Part shown: positions 7,787 to 15,657 of the stretch, piece by piece | How positions within the stretch are numbered: the first letter of the stretch is position 1 | Layout: every line of letters begins with the position of its first letter | NCBI GenBank assembly: GCA_964345105.1 | Contig: CAYFPZ010000060.1 | Coordinates: forward strand, 1 to 28,688 | Reading direction: 5' to 3' | Source: DG-33 sp964345105 | Lineage (GTDB): Archaea; Hadarchaeota; Hadarchaeia; Hadarchaeales; Hadarchaeaceae | DNA length: 28,688 nucleotides | Position numbers and translations under genes: made by a program | Notes under the pieces: generated by a model | Seen by the model: only the letters and a program-made list of their open reading frames with translations | What the model was told of the DNA's origin: nothing | Databases searched by the model: none

Positions 7787-9142
7787 ATGCGCAAGCTCTT
7801 CGGTACCTCTGGCGTTCGAGGCGTGGTGGGAAACCAACTTACTCCTGAGCTTGCGCTCGATCTCGGTTTAGCGCTTGCAACATATCTCAGGGGCGAGGGT
7901 AGCGTTGCCCTCGGCAAAGATCCCCGCACCTCCAGCGACATGATTGAGAGCTGCTTAACATCGGGGCTGCTTTCGGGGGGTTGTGATGTTATAAAATTAG
8001 GTGTAGTCCCAACTCCTGCCGTGAGCTTCGCGGTGCGGCAGTTTAGAGCTAAAGCTGGTGTTATGATCACCGCTTCGCACAACCCGCCCGAGTACAACGG
8101 GATTAAGTTCTGGGGCAGCGATGGGATGGCTTACACCCCTGAACAGGAAGAAGCGATCGAACGAATTTACTTCGGCAAGCAAATGAAACCTGCCGCTTGG
8201 AACCGAATAGGAAAAGTCGAGACGGTTAATGTTCTGCCGGACTACATCGACGAGATTGTAGGCACCGTTAAGCTAAAGCGGAGCTACAAAGTCGTGGTCG
8301 ACTGCGGCAATGGGGCGGGCTCAGTGGTAACGCCTTACTTGCTTCGAAAGCTGGGTTGCAAAGTAGTGACGTTGAACTCGCAACTAGACGGCTTCTTCCC
8401 TGGTCGCGGGCTCGAGCCCTCACCTGAGAATCTGGGGGAGCTCTGCAGCGTGGTGAAATCAATTGGCGCCGATCTCGGCATCGCGCACGATGGTGATGCA
8501 GATCGAGCCGCCGCTGTCGACGAGCTTGGGAGGGTTGCGCAGCCTGACAAGCTCTTAGGGTTAATTTCGGCCCACCAGATCAGACGAAAGGGGGAAGTTG
8601 TAGTAACGACCGTTGATGCTTCGAGCGTCGTTGATGATTGCGTTACTGAGCGAGGGGGTAAGGTAGTGCGCACGCGTGTTGGCGACGTCAGCGTGGCGGC
8701 AGCAATTAAAAAACAAGAAGCAGTCTTCGGCGGGGAGCCCAGCAACACTTGGATTTTTCCCAGCGTTCACCTTGCGCCAGACGGGCCTCTTGCAACGATT
8801 AAAATTTTGGAATTACTCGATTCAACTGGTAAGAAACTTTCCGAATTGCTTGATATGCTACCAGAGTATCCGACCTTGAGGAAAAAGATGGGATGTCCGA
8901 ACGAGAAAAAGGCGTATGTGATGAAAAAATTCAAGACTCACGCAAAGCGAGGGTTTCTGGACGTCAAGAGAATTCTTACCATCGATGGTGTCAGGCTCGA
9001 GTTCGAAAGCGGTTGGGTACTCGTCAGGCCTTCAGGAACCGAGCCATACATTCGCGTGACCGTGGAAGGAAAGACCTCGAAGCTAGCGAAGGAAATCTCT
9101 AAAAAGGCGGTAAAAATATTGAGTGGCATCGTGCGAGACTAA
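7787..9142 (+). CDS. glmM: Phosphoglucosamine mutase / phosphohexomutase
   Basis: 451 residues of the alpha-D-phosphohexomutase family, which interconvert sugar 6- and 1-phosphates through a phosphoserine. All four family sites are present: the catalytic TASHNPPEYNG (phosphoserine Ser97), the metal loop DGDADR (235-240), the sugar loop GGEPSNTW (about 315-322) and the phosphate-binding RPSGTEP (414-420). The N-terminal MRKLFGTSGVRG is typical of archaeal GlmM-like enzymes. The presence of a GlmU-like gene next downstream supports glucosamine-6-P to glucosamine-1-P as a substrate, but phosphomannomutase activity cannot be excluded. It is probably the last gene of the operon; a T-rich tract at 9143-9157 follows the stop. 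Confidence 0.9.
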   Translation: MRKLFGTSGVRGVVGNQLTPELALDLGLALATYLRGEGSVALGKDPRTSSDMIESCLTSGLLSGGCDVIKLGVVPTPAVSFAVRQFRAKAGVMITASHNPPEYNGIKFWGSDGMAYTPEQEEAIERIYFGKQMKPAAWNRIGKVETVNVLPDYIDEIVGTVKLKRSYKVVVDCGNGAGSVVTPYLLRKLGCKVVTLNSQLDGFFPGRGLEPSPENLGELCSVVKSIGADLGIAHDGDADRAAAVDELGRVAQPDKLLGLISAHQIRRKGEVVVTTVDASSVVDDCVTERGGKVVRTRVGDVSVAAAIKKQEAVFGGEPSNTWIFPSVHLAPDGPLATIKILELLDSTGKKLSELLDMLPEYPTLRKKMGCPNEKKAYVMKKFKTHAKRGFLDVKRILTIDGVRLEFESGWVLVRPSGTEPYIRVTVEGKTSKLAKEISKKAVKILSGIVRD

Positions 9143-9157
9143 CTTTTAACTTTTTTA
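9143..9157 (+). terminator. T-rich tract after glmM
   Basis: The run CTTTTAACTTTTTTAT begins right after the glmM stop. Archaeal termination often needs only such U-rich stretches. No hairpin is visible. Confidence 0.35.
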
Positions 9158-9195
9158 TCACTAAGCTCTCACGTAAACAAGATCATTTTACTACT

Positions 9196-9251
9196 ATGCA
9201 CGGTCCTGAAAAAGTTTCGCAAAACCACGATGGAAAATGCACGGCCGTGAA
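9196..9251. repeat. Short imperfect direct repeat upstream of the glmU-like gene
   Basis: ATGCACGGTCCTGAA (9196-9210) recurs as ATGCACGGCCGTGAA (9237-9251), 13 of 15 bases identical, 41 bases apart start to start. Both copies lie upstream of the probable TATA box at 9279-9288, where activator sites could be. The function is unknown and chance is possible. Confidence 0.35.
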
Positions 9252-9278
9252 CTATTGCTGATAAGTAACTTTACCATG

Positions 9279-9288
9279 TTTTTATTAG
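9279..9288 (+). promoter_or_regulatory. Probable TATA box for the glmU operon
   Basis: GTTTTTATTA lies about 35 bases before the GTG start, giving a predicted leader of roughly 10 bases. No other candidate is closer. Confidence 0.35.
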
Positions 9289-9318
9289 CCTGACATCAAC
9301 TAACATTTGGGATGAACG

Positions 9319-10602
9319 GTGAAAGCGGTCGTTCTTGCAGCGGGGCTCGGAACTAGAATGCGCCCGCTCACGTTCACGAAGCCAAAATTCCTGCTTCCTG
9401 TGGCTGGAAAGCCCGCTCTCGACCACGTGCTCTTGCTCCTGAAAAAAGCCGGCATCAACGAAATCACCATGGTTGTAGGTTACGGACGAGAGCAAATAGT
9501 CGAGCGCTATGGCGATGGCTCAGAGCTTGGAGTGAAACTCAAGTACTTACATCAAAAGAAGTTGCTCGGCACAGCGAACGCCGTTTCGCTTGCTAAGGAT
9601 TTCGTGAGCGGAGAGAGTTTTATCGTGATGAATGGCGACACCCTGATTGACCAAGAGTCGCTCAATGCTCTCCTGAAACGCTACGAAAAAAAGAAGGCAA
9701 GCAAAAATTTTGGCGGGGTCATGGCAATAATCGAGGTCGATGAACCCGAGCAGTTCGGGATAGTTTTTCTGAAAGGGGAAAAAGTCAGCGAAATAGTTGA
9801 GAAACCGAAGCGGGTCAAGAGCAGGTTGGCGAACGCGGGCATATACATTTTCAATTCCACAATTTTTGACGTGATCAAGAAAACTAAGAAATCCAAGCGA
9901 GGAGAGTACGAGCTAACAGCCTCGATGCAAATTTTAATCAACAGTGGCAAAGCGATCCACACCTCACCACTCAATTTATGGGCCGACATTGGCAGGCCAT
10001 GGGATTTGCTGGTGGCGAACGATTACTTCTTGCGAGGGCAGCACGGTGAAATACACGGCGAGGTTGAGAGGGGCGCTTATATCGAAGACAACGTTTACAT
10101 CGGAGAGGGCTCGCGAATTCGCTCGGGCTCCTACATCTTGGGGCCAACCTACATCGGCAAGGATTGCGACATCGGGCCAAATTGTTTCATAAGGCCGTGC
10201 ACGAGTATAGGCGACAAAGTAAGGATTGGCAACGCAGTCGAGGTAAAGAACAGTATCGTCATGGATTATACACACATCGGGCACCTCTCGTACGCGGGTG
10301 ACAGCGTTATCGGGAGTCATTGCAACCTCGGAGCAGGAACAACCATCGCGAATTTGCGTTTGGACGAGAAGCCTATTAAAATGAAAGTCGGCGGTAAAGT
10401 GGTTAGCAGCGGTAGACGGAAGCTGGGAACGATAATCGCCGACAATGTCAAAACCGGCATCAACTGTACGATAAACGTTGGCGTGAAAATCGGTCCGGAT
10501 TCTGCTGTTGGACCAGGAGTGGTCGTTTACAAGGATGTTCCGCCAAATATGATGATATACGCAAAACCTATCGTGAAGAAGAGGGAGTGGAAACCCAAAT
10601 AG
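9319..10602 (+). CDS. glmU: Bifunctional sugar-1-phosphate nucleotidylyltransferase/acetyltransferase (GlmU-like)
   Basis: 427 residues. The N-terminal nucleotidyltransferase domain has LAAGLGTRMRPLT (6-18), the Lys-containing KPKFLLPVAGKP, GTANA (84-88) and the metal-binding NGDT (105-108). From about residue 240 a left-handed beta-helix of hexapeptide repeats follows (YIGEG, YIGKD, IGDKV and so on), with a GAGTTIANLR stretch typical of GlmU-type acetyltransferases. By analogy with archaeal homologues such as the Sulfolobus ST0452 protein, it should acetylate glucosamine-1-P and transfer UMP to give UDP-GlcNAc. Specificity for other sugars or dTTP cannot be ruled out. The start is GTG 9319, the only reasonable one before the LAAG motif. 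It follows the glmM gene of the preceding operon, and its 3' end is just before the DUF2095 gene. Confidence 0.9.
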   Translation: MKAVVLAAGLGTRMRPLTFTKPKFLLPVAGKPALDHVLLLLKKAGINEITMVVGYGREQIVERYGDGSELGVKLKYLHQKKLLGTANAVSLAKDFVSGESFIVMNGDTLIDQESLNALLKRYEKKKASKNFGGVMAIIEVDEPEQFGIVFLKGEKVSEIVEKPKRVKSRLANAGIYIFNSTIFDVIKKTKKSKRGEYELTASMQILINSGKAIHTSPLNLWADIGRPWDLLVANDYFLRGQHGEIHGEVERGAYIEDNVYIGEGSRIRSGSYILGPTYIGKDCDIGPNCFIRPCTSIGDKVRIGNAVEVKNSIVMDYTHIGHLSYAGDSVIGSHCNLGAGTTIANLRLDEKPIKMKVGGKVVSSGRRKLGTIIADNVKTGINCTINVGVKIGPDSAVGPGVVVYKDVPPNMMIYAKPIVKKREWKPK

Positions 10603-10610
10603 GTCTTAAT

Positions 10611-10946
10611 ATGAGCAAACGCACACGCAAAGAATTCCGGAGGAAATATCCGAATTTAGCTGGAGAGTTAGGCGGGGCCGGAACAGTCAAAATTCAAGCT
10701 GTTCGAACGAGTGTGAAAGAGGCTGAGAAAGCATCACACAGCTTGCATGGTTATGAGCCAACCGCCATAGATTTCATCCGACGCTGCGAAAACGATGCCC
10801 AAGCGCTTGAGATAATAAATTTTCTTGAGAAGAACGGAAAAATCGAGCCTAATTATGCACGGCATTTGCGCGCCCAGTTGGCTGAGCGTGGACTACAGAG
10901 CTTCGGCAAGCGAAGGAAGTCCGGCTGCTACTGGTGTAGCGAGTAG
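10611..10946 (+). CDS. DUF2095 conserved archaeal protein
   Basis: 111 residues from ATG 10611, chosen because AGGT precedes it by 6 bases; an earlier in-frame GTG at 10587 would overlap glmU and has its ribosome site too close. Conserved features are the KEFRRKYPNLAGEL N-terminus, the IDFIRRCENDAQALEIINFLE segment in the middle and a basic C-terminus with CYWCSE. The protein is small, soluble and largely helical with no known catalytic motif. The family (COG4073) is archaeal and uncharacterised. It sits between glmU and the YchF-like GTPase, with 8 bases to the next start, which suggests co-transcription but not a function. Confidence 0.8.
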   Translation: MSKRTRKEFRRKYPNLAGELGGAGTVKIQAVRTSVKEAEKASHSLHGYEPTAIDFIRRCENDAQALEIINFLEKNGKIEPNYARHLRAQLAERGLQSFGKRRKSGCYWCSE

Positions 10947-10954
10947 GGTTAGGC

Positions 10955-12157
10955 ATGCTTGAATTGGGACTCGTAGGTAAACCAAATACAGGTAAGACCA
11001 CCTTTTTCAACGCCGCAACGCTTGCGGATGCTCCAGTGGCAGGTTACCCCTTTACAACAATTGATGCTAATGTTGGCGTCACCTACGTGCGAAGCCCGTG
11101 CCCCTGCCGCGAGTTTAAGGTGACTTGTACCCCCCAAAATTCGAAGTGCGTTGATGGGGTTCGGTACGTGCCTATCCGGATAATCGATGTCGCTGGCTTG
11201 GTAGAGGGGGCCTACATGGGGCGGGGCTTGGGCAATCGCTTCCTCGACAATCTTCGGATGGCAGCCGCATTAGTCCACATTATCGACGCGGCCGGAGCAA
11301 CCGACGCTGAGGGCAAACCCTGCCCACCAAGTACCCACGATCCCGTTCAAGATATAGATTTCCTCGAAGTTGAAATCGCGGCATGGTTGCGGAGCCTGCT
11401 CGTGAAAGATTGGCCGAAGTTCGCGCGCAGGGCGAAGTACGAGGAGCTCGACTTGGTTAAGGAGATAGCCGGGCGCCTAAGCGGGCTAGGGATAAAAGAA
11501 AATCACGTTGTTCAAGCATTTCGGCAGGCAGGCGTGGATCGTTCGAACCCAGAAAAATGGACGGATGATGATTTGCTCCGATTCGTGGCAGAAGTTCGAA
11601 AGGCGAGTAAGCCCATTTTGATCGCCGCGAACAAAGCCGATATGCCGGAGACCGAGCTGAATATCGAGCGTTTGCGCCAGAGGGGGTACATCGTGGTCCC
11701 AACTTGCTCGGAGGCCGAACTCATTCTGCGACGCGGGAGCGAGAAGGGGCTTATAAGCTACGAGCCAGGCGGCGACGATTTCGAGGTTCTCAAACCGGAG
11801 GAGCTAAACGAGCAGCAAAAAAAGGCGCTTGAAATGACCCGTGCGCTGTTAAAAAAGCGGGGCTCAACGGGCGTCCAACAGGTGGTAGATAAGGCAATAT
11901 ATGAACTGCTAAATCTAATCGTAGTTTACCCCGTCGACGATGAGCACAAACTCACGGACAAGAAGGGCAACGTGCTTCCTGATACATACCTCGTTCCGAA
12001 AGGTACGACGGCCCGCGAGTTTGCCTACATGATCCACACCGACCTCGGGGAGTCTTTCATTCACGCGATAGACGCTCGTTCGAAGCGAAGGCTGGGTGAG
12101 GATTACGAACTCAAGGAGAGGGATGTAATCAGGATAGTCGCGGCTAAGGGAAGGTGA
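10955..12157 (+). CDS. ychF: YchF/OLA1-like GTPase/ATPase with TGS domain
   Basis: 400 residues of the Obg-like TRAFAC family, thought to bind ribosomes and, in YchF/OLA1, to prefer ATP. The P-loop GKPNTGKTT is at about 8-16, the switch segment GYPFTTIDANVG follows, the Walker B/G3 motif is DVAGLVEGA, and the G4-like motif is AANKADMP. The C-terminus carries a TGS domain (HTDLGESFIHAIDAR to DVIRIVAAKG). The Cys-rich CPCREFKVTC insert after the switch is a known archaeal variant. It starts at ATG 10955, shortly after the DUF2095 stop, and its TGA lies just before the radical SAM start, so it is part of the same operon. Confidence 0.9.
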   Translation: MLELGLVGKPNTGKTTFFNAATLADAPVAGYPFTTIDANVGVTYVRSPCPCREFKVTCTPQNSKCVDGVRYVPIRIIDVAGLVEGAYMGRGLGNRFLDNLRMAAALVHIIDAAGATDAEGKPCPPSTHDPVQDIDFLEVEIAAWLRSLLVKDWPKFARRAKYEELDLVKEIAGRLSGLGIKENHVVQAFRQAGVDRSNPEKWTDDDLLRFVAEVRKASKPILIAANKADMPETELNIERLRQRGYIVVPTCSEAELILRRGSEKGLISYEPGGDDFEVLKPEELNEQQKKALEMTRALLKKRGSTGVQQVVDKAIYELLNLIVVYPVDDEHKLTDKKGNVLPDTYLVPKGTTAREFAYMIHTDLGESFIHAIDARSKRRLGEDYELKERDVIRIVAAKGR

Positions 12158-12161
12158 GTTG

Positions 12162-13589
12162 TTGAAAGTCGTCCTCATTAATCCAAACACCGGAAGAGTC
12201 GAACGTATAGAGAACGAGGCGGCGTGGCCCCCGCTGGGCTTGCTCTACCTAGGAGCGATGCTAAAAAAATCCGAACACGAAGTCAAAGTCATCGATAACG
12301 CACGAATCCAGCTGCCGGTCGAGAAAATCGTCGAGCGGGCCAAACGGGAGAATCCGGGAGTGCTTGGAGTGAGTACTCTCACTCCGACCTTCAAGCAGGG
12401 CATAAAAATAGCGCACGCTATAAAGGCTGAACTCCCAGATTTAAAAATAATTTTTGGCAACTATCACGCTACTTTTACCTATAAGAGACTACTAACGAAG
12501 TACCCCTTCGTTGACTACGTCGTGCTAGGCGAGGGCGAGCAAATCTTTTTGGAACTCGTCAACGCTCTGGAGAGAAACGATGAAATAAAGAAAATAGAAG
12601 GAATAGCTTTCAAGCACAACGGCGGAGTGGTCAAGACGCCGCCGAGACCATTCATCCAAAATCTCGACGAACTCCCCCTCCCTGACCGAACGCTTTTGGA
12701 GCAGGAGTATCACTCCGAAGTGATTGGGATGCTAGGGAGTAGCGGAAAGTTCAGCACCGTGCTGACCTCGCGGGGTTGTCCCTACAACTGCAGATACTGC
12801 GCTTGCTCGGCCTTCTCCTTGCGAAAGGTCAGGTTCAGGTCCCCAGAAGCTGTTGTAGCTGAGATGGAGATGCTGCAGGGGGAGGGTTACGAGGAAGTTG
12901 GATTCGTTGATGACAATTTGCTCTTGGACCGAAATAGAATGGAAAAAATTTGTGACATGTTGAAGGAAAAGGGAATCAAGCTCACCCTTTGGGCAGAGGG
13001 GAGGGTTGACCAAGCATCACGCGAGGTGCTGCGCAAGTTCGCGCGCGTTGGCTGCAAGACGATTTATTTCGGAGTGGAGAGTGGTAACCAGAAAGTCTTG
13101 AACTATTACGGGAAAAATATCTCGCCGGAACTCAGCCGAAAAGCCATGCGTAACTGTAAGGAAGCGGGCATCGAGAACATCATAGGCTCCTTTATCGTGG
13201 GCGCCCCAATCGAAACTAGGGAAGATGTCAAGCGGACCTTAGATTTCGCTCTAAACTTGAAAGGCATGGACTTCCCGCAAATGAATGTCCTAATGCTCTC
13301 GCCAGGAATGGACCTATGGGACACAGCGGTGCGCGAGGGCTACCTTAATGAAGAGAAGTATTGGGAAGACGCAGTTACCGCGATCAACGTTTTTCCATCC
13401 CATTTGAAAGAAGCGGAACTCTGCGGGATGATCGACCGCTTCTACGCGGAGTTCATCAAGCGACCGACGTTCTGGATTCCGCAAATCCTAAAGACTGTGC
13501 GAAGCAAGTACCGTATGAAGATTCTTTTGGCTAACCTCAAGGCCCGAACTAGTTTAAGGACGACCATCCGACAACTCACTGGAGGATGA
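12162..13589 (+). CDS. B12-binding-domain radical SAM protein, function unknown
   Basis: 475 residues. An N-terminal domain of the cobalamin-binding type (about 1-135) has a WPPLGLLYLGAML segment and VVLGEGE but lacks the DxHxxG base-off cobalamin motif, so cobalamin binding is uncertain. The radical SAM core has CPYNCRYC, with Cys206, Cys210 and Cys213 as 4Fe-4S ligands, and FVDDN and GVESGNQKVL stretches. It belongs to the large COG1032 group that includes methyltransferases and methylthiotransferases; the substrate is not predictable. Two TTG codons compete for the start; the second (12162) has better spacing from AGGTGAG. It is the last gene of the glmU-DUF2095-ychF run, since a new TATA box precedes serA. 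Confidence 0.85.
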   Translation: MKVVLINPNTGRVERIENEAAWPPLGLLYLGAMLKKSEHEVKVIDNARIQLPVEKIVERAKRENPGVLGVSTLTPTFKQGIKIAHAIKAELPDLKIIFGNYHATFTYKRLLTKYPFVDYVVLGEGEQIFLELVNALERNDEIKKIEGIAFKHNGGVVKTPPRPFIQNLDELPLPDRTLLEQEYHSEVIGMLGSSGKFSTVLTSRGCPYNCRYCACSAFSLRKVRFRSPEAVVAEMEMLQGEGYEEVGFVDDNLLLDRNRMEKICDMLKEKGIKLTLWAEGRVDQASREVLRKFARVGCKTIYFGVESGNQKVLNYYGKNISPELSRKAMRNCKEAGIENIIGSFIVGAPIETREDVKRTLDFALNLKGMDFPQMNVLMLSPGMDLWDTAVREGYLNEEKYWEDAVTAINVFPSHLKEAELCGMIDRFYAEFIKRPTFWIPQILKTVRSKYRMKILLANLKARTSLRTTIRQLTGG

Positions 13590-13602
13590 AGCAACCTGCG
13601 CA

Positions 13603-13614
13603 GATATAAGTAAG
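13603..13614 (+). promoter_or_regulatory. TATA box for the serA operon
   Basis: GATATAAGTAAG is in the 61-base gap between the radical SAM gene and serA. Start of transcription near 13632 would give a leader of about 20 bases with AGGGGAATT before the ATG. Confidence 0.5.
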
Positions 13615-13650
13615 TTTCGCTTAATTTCTTCGAGCAATAGGGGAATTGGC

Positions 13651-14559
13651 ATGGCAAAAATCTTAGTTACGGACCCCATCCACGAAGATGGTCTTAAGGC
13701 GCTGCGTGAGTTCGCGGAAGTTGAGGTGGCCAAGGGCCTGAAACCAGCCGATCTACTCGAGAAAGTTAAGGGTTATGATGTTCTAGTGGTGCGAAGCGCG
13801 ACTAAGGTAACTAAAGATGTAATCGATGCGGGTAAACAGCTCAAGATAATCGCCCGGGCAGGGGTAGGGCTTGACAACATAGATGTCAAAGCCGCCGAAA
13901 AGCGAAGGATCAAGGTACTCAACTCTCCAGAAGCCCCAACCATAGCAGTCGCTGAGCTCGTGCTCGGACACATGTTGTCATTTGCGAGGCATCTCCCGCA
14001 CGCGGACTTGAGCACGAAAGCTGGAAGATGGGAGAAGTCTCAACTCATGGGTACCGAATTAAGGGGTAAAACGCTTGGCATAGTGGGCACGGGGAAGATA
14101 GGTAGGGAGGTGGGCTACAGGGCAAAGGCATTTACGATGGAGTTGCTACTGTATGACATTATCAAAAACCAGGAGTTTGCCGAACGGACGGGAGCAAGGT
14201 ACGTCGATTTAAACACTTTATTTCAAGAATCGGATTTCGTGACCCTACATGTACCACTGATGCCTGAGACCAGAAATATGATTGGAAAAAGTGAACTCGA
14301 ACTCATGAAACCGACCGCAGTGTTGATAAACACCTCGCGTGGTGGAATCGTTGATGAAGCGGCGTTGATTGAAGCGTTGAAGAACAAAAAAATTGCAGGG
14401 GCCTGCTTGGATGTCTACGGGCAGGAGCCGCCCAGTGATAGCCCACTACTCAAGCTTCCAAACGTCGTGCTCACACCACACCTTGGAGCTTCAACGCGCG
14501 AAGCGCAGCGAGATGCAGCGATGATTATAGTCCAAAAGATAAGAGATGCACTTCAGTAG
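13651..14559 (+). CDS. serA: D-3-phosphoglycerate dehydrogenase, short form
   Basis: 302 residues. It oxidises 3-phosphoglycerate to phosphohydroxypyruvate with NAD+, the first step of serine synthesis. The Rossmann loop GIVGTGKIG is at 143-151, and the catalytic Arg230 (NTSRGG), Glu259 (GQEPP) and His277 (TPHLG) are all present. It lacks the C-terminal ACT or ASB regulatory domains of the long enzymes (over 500 residues), so serine feedback through those domains is not expected. Related 2-hydroxyacid dehydrogenases such as glyoxylate or hydroxypyruvate reductase share these motifs and remain an alternative. It begins a probable operon with rpl15e, 9 bases downstream. Confidence 0.8.
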   Translation: MAKILVTDPIHEDGLKALREFAEVEVAKGLKPADLLEKVKGYDVLVVRSATKVTKDVIDAGKQLKIIARAGVGLDNIDVKAAEKRRIKVLNSPEAPTIAVAELVLGHMLSFARHLPHADLSTKAGRWEKSQLMGTELRGKTLGIVGTGKIGREVGYRAKAFTMELLLYDIIKNQEFAERTGARYVDLNTLFQESDFVTLHVPLMPETRNMIGKSELELMKPTAVLINTSRGGIVDEAALIEALKNKKIAGACLDVYGQEPPSDSPLLKLPNVVLTPHLGASTREAQRDAAMIIVQKIRDALQ

Positions 14560-14568
14560 GATGTCATA

Positions 14569-15126
14569 ATGTACAGGTACTTGAGAAATGAATCGGCAGA
14601 ATTGGGTAGGCTTATGCGCAGCCGAATGCGCGAGTGGCGGCGTGGCCCAGCGATAGTGCGTGTCGAGCACCCAACTAGGCTAGATCGAGCTCGTGCGCTT
14701 GGGTATAAGGCGAAGCAAGGTGTCATCGTCGTTCGAGCCCGGGTTCGAAAGGGAGGTAGACGCAAGGTGCGACCATGGCGTGGACGCCGACCAAAGCGCA
14801 TGGGTGTTCGTAAGCTCGTTCCCAAGAAGAGCATCCAACTGATTGCGGAGGAGCGAGCAGCCCGGAAGTACCCTAATTTAGAGGTTCTGAACTCCTATCC
14901 GCTTGGCCACGACGGCACCCATGATTATTTTGAAGTTATCATGCTCGACCCGAACCACCCTGCGATCCTGAGCGATCCCCAGCTCAGTTGGGTAGCTGAG
15001 AAAGAGCATCGTGGGCGAGTTTACAGAGGTTTGACGAGAGCCGGGCGAAAGGCGCGTGGGATGCTCCACAAGGGCAAGGGTGCAGAGAAAGTCAGGCCGA
15101 GCGTTCGGGCCCGTCGGCATGACTGA
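14569..15126 (+). CDS. rpl15e: 50S ribosomal protein L15e
   Basis: 185 residues, highly basic, close to the normal archaeal length. The N-terminal MYRYLRNESAEL, the VRVEHPTRLDRARALGYKAK block, KGGRRKVRPWRGRRPKRMG and the C-terminal GLTRAGRKARGM are the usual rRNA-binding signatures of eL15. It follows serA by 9 bases and precedes the COG1325 gene by 11 bases, an order in which the latter pair is commonly conserved in archaea. Confidence 0.95.
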   Translation: MYRYLRNESAELGRLMRSRMREWRRGPAIVRVEHPTRLDRARALGYKAKQGVIVVRARVRKGGRRKVRPWRGRRPKRMGVRKLVPKKSIQLIAEERAARKYPNLEVLNSYPLGHDGTHDYFEVIMLDPNHPAILSDPQLSWVAEKEHRGRVYRGLTRAGRKARGMLHKGKGAEKVRPSVRARRHD

Positions 15127-15137
15127 AGTGATCGAGA

Positions 15138-15575
15138 ATGGAATTTCCGTTCAGGAGCGCGGTTGTTAGCACCTTTGTGCATGCCACCGAGGCCGAAAAA
15201 CGAGTTCTAGATGCCATTAGGATTCTGTTGCCCGAAGAGATCGAGGTTCGCAGATCGAGGCTTAAAGGCCACCATGGAAACCCAATCGTGAGCTTTGAGG
15301 CTCGGACTGGGCGCAAGGAGACTCGAGAACTCTGGCAAAGAATCCTAGCCAAGCTACGCGGGGGAGAGCTCGAAAAAATTGCTAGGGTCGCACCGGGCAG
15401 AATCGATAAAACCTGCCATCTACACCTGAGGTTCGATAAACAGCTGGTCTATGCGGGAGAACTCGCGCTGACCGAGGGTGGCGATGTTATACACCTTAGA
15501 TTGAAAGTTGCGGCTTACCCCGCCAAACGAGAAGTCGCAGTTGACTTAGTCGAAAAATTTTTCCAAGTAAAATAA
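15138..15575 (+). CDS. COG1325 RNA-binding protein (exosome-linked family)
   Basis: 145 residues, cytosolic, no catalytic motif. The family is described as an RNA-binding protein with a dsRBD-like fold and has been linked by gene context to the archaeal exosome. Recognisable features are VSTFVHATEAEKRVLDAIRI at the start, the RSRLKGHHGNPIVSFEAR block near 40-55 and the HLHLRFDKQ strand. The context after rpl15e supports the assignment. The direct RNA target is unknown. The following gap to kae1 is convergent and has only a weak AGGCA/TGCCT hairpin near 15620-15635. Confidence 0.82.
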   Translation: MEFPFRSAVVSTFVHATEAEKRVLDAIRILLPEEIEVRRSRLKGHHGNPIVSFEARTGRKETRELWQRILAKLRGGELEKIARVAPGRIDKTCHLHLRFDKQLVYAGELALTEGGDVIHLRLKVAAYPAKREVAVDLVEKFFQVK

Positions 15576-15657
15576 CTCAGGGATTTTTAGAAACGGGTTT
15601 ATCAGTGGTAGAATGTAGGCAAAAGAGATGCCTGTACTTATATTGTAAACATGTTAA

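Noticed and set aside
15576..15657. Convergent gap hairpin (AGGCA/TGCCT) as a terminator or small RNA
   Set aside because: Only five paired bases and no T-run follows on either strand; too weak to list as a feature.
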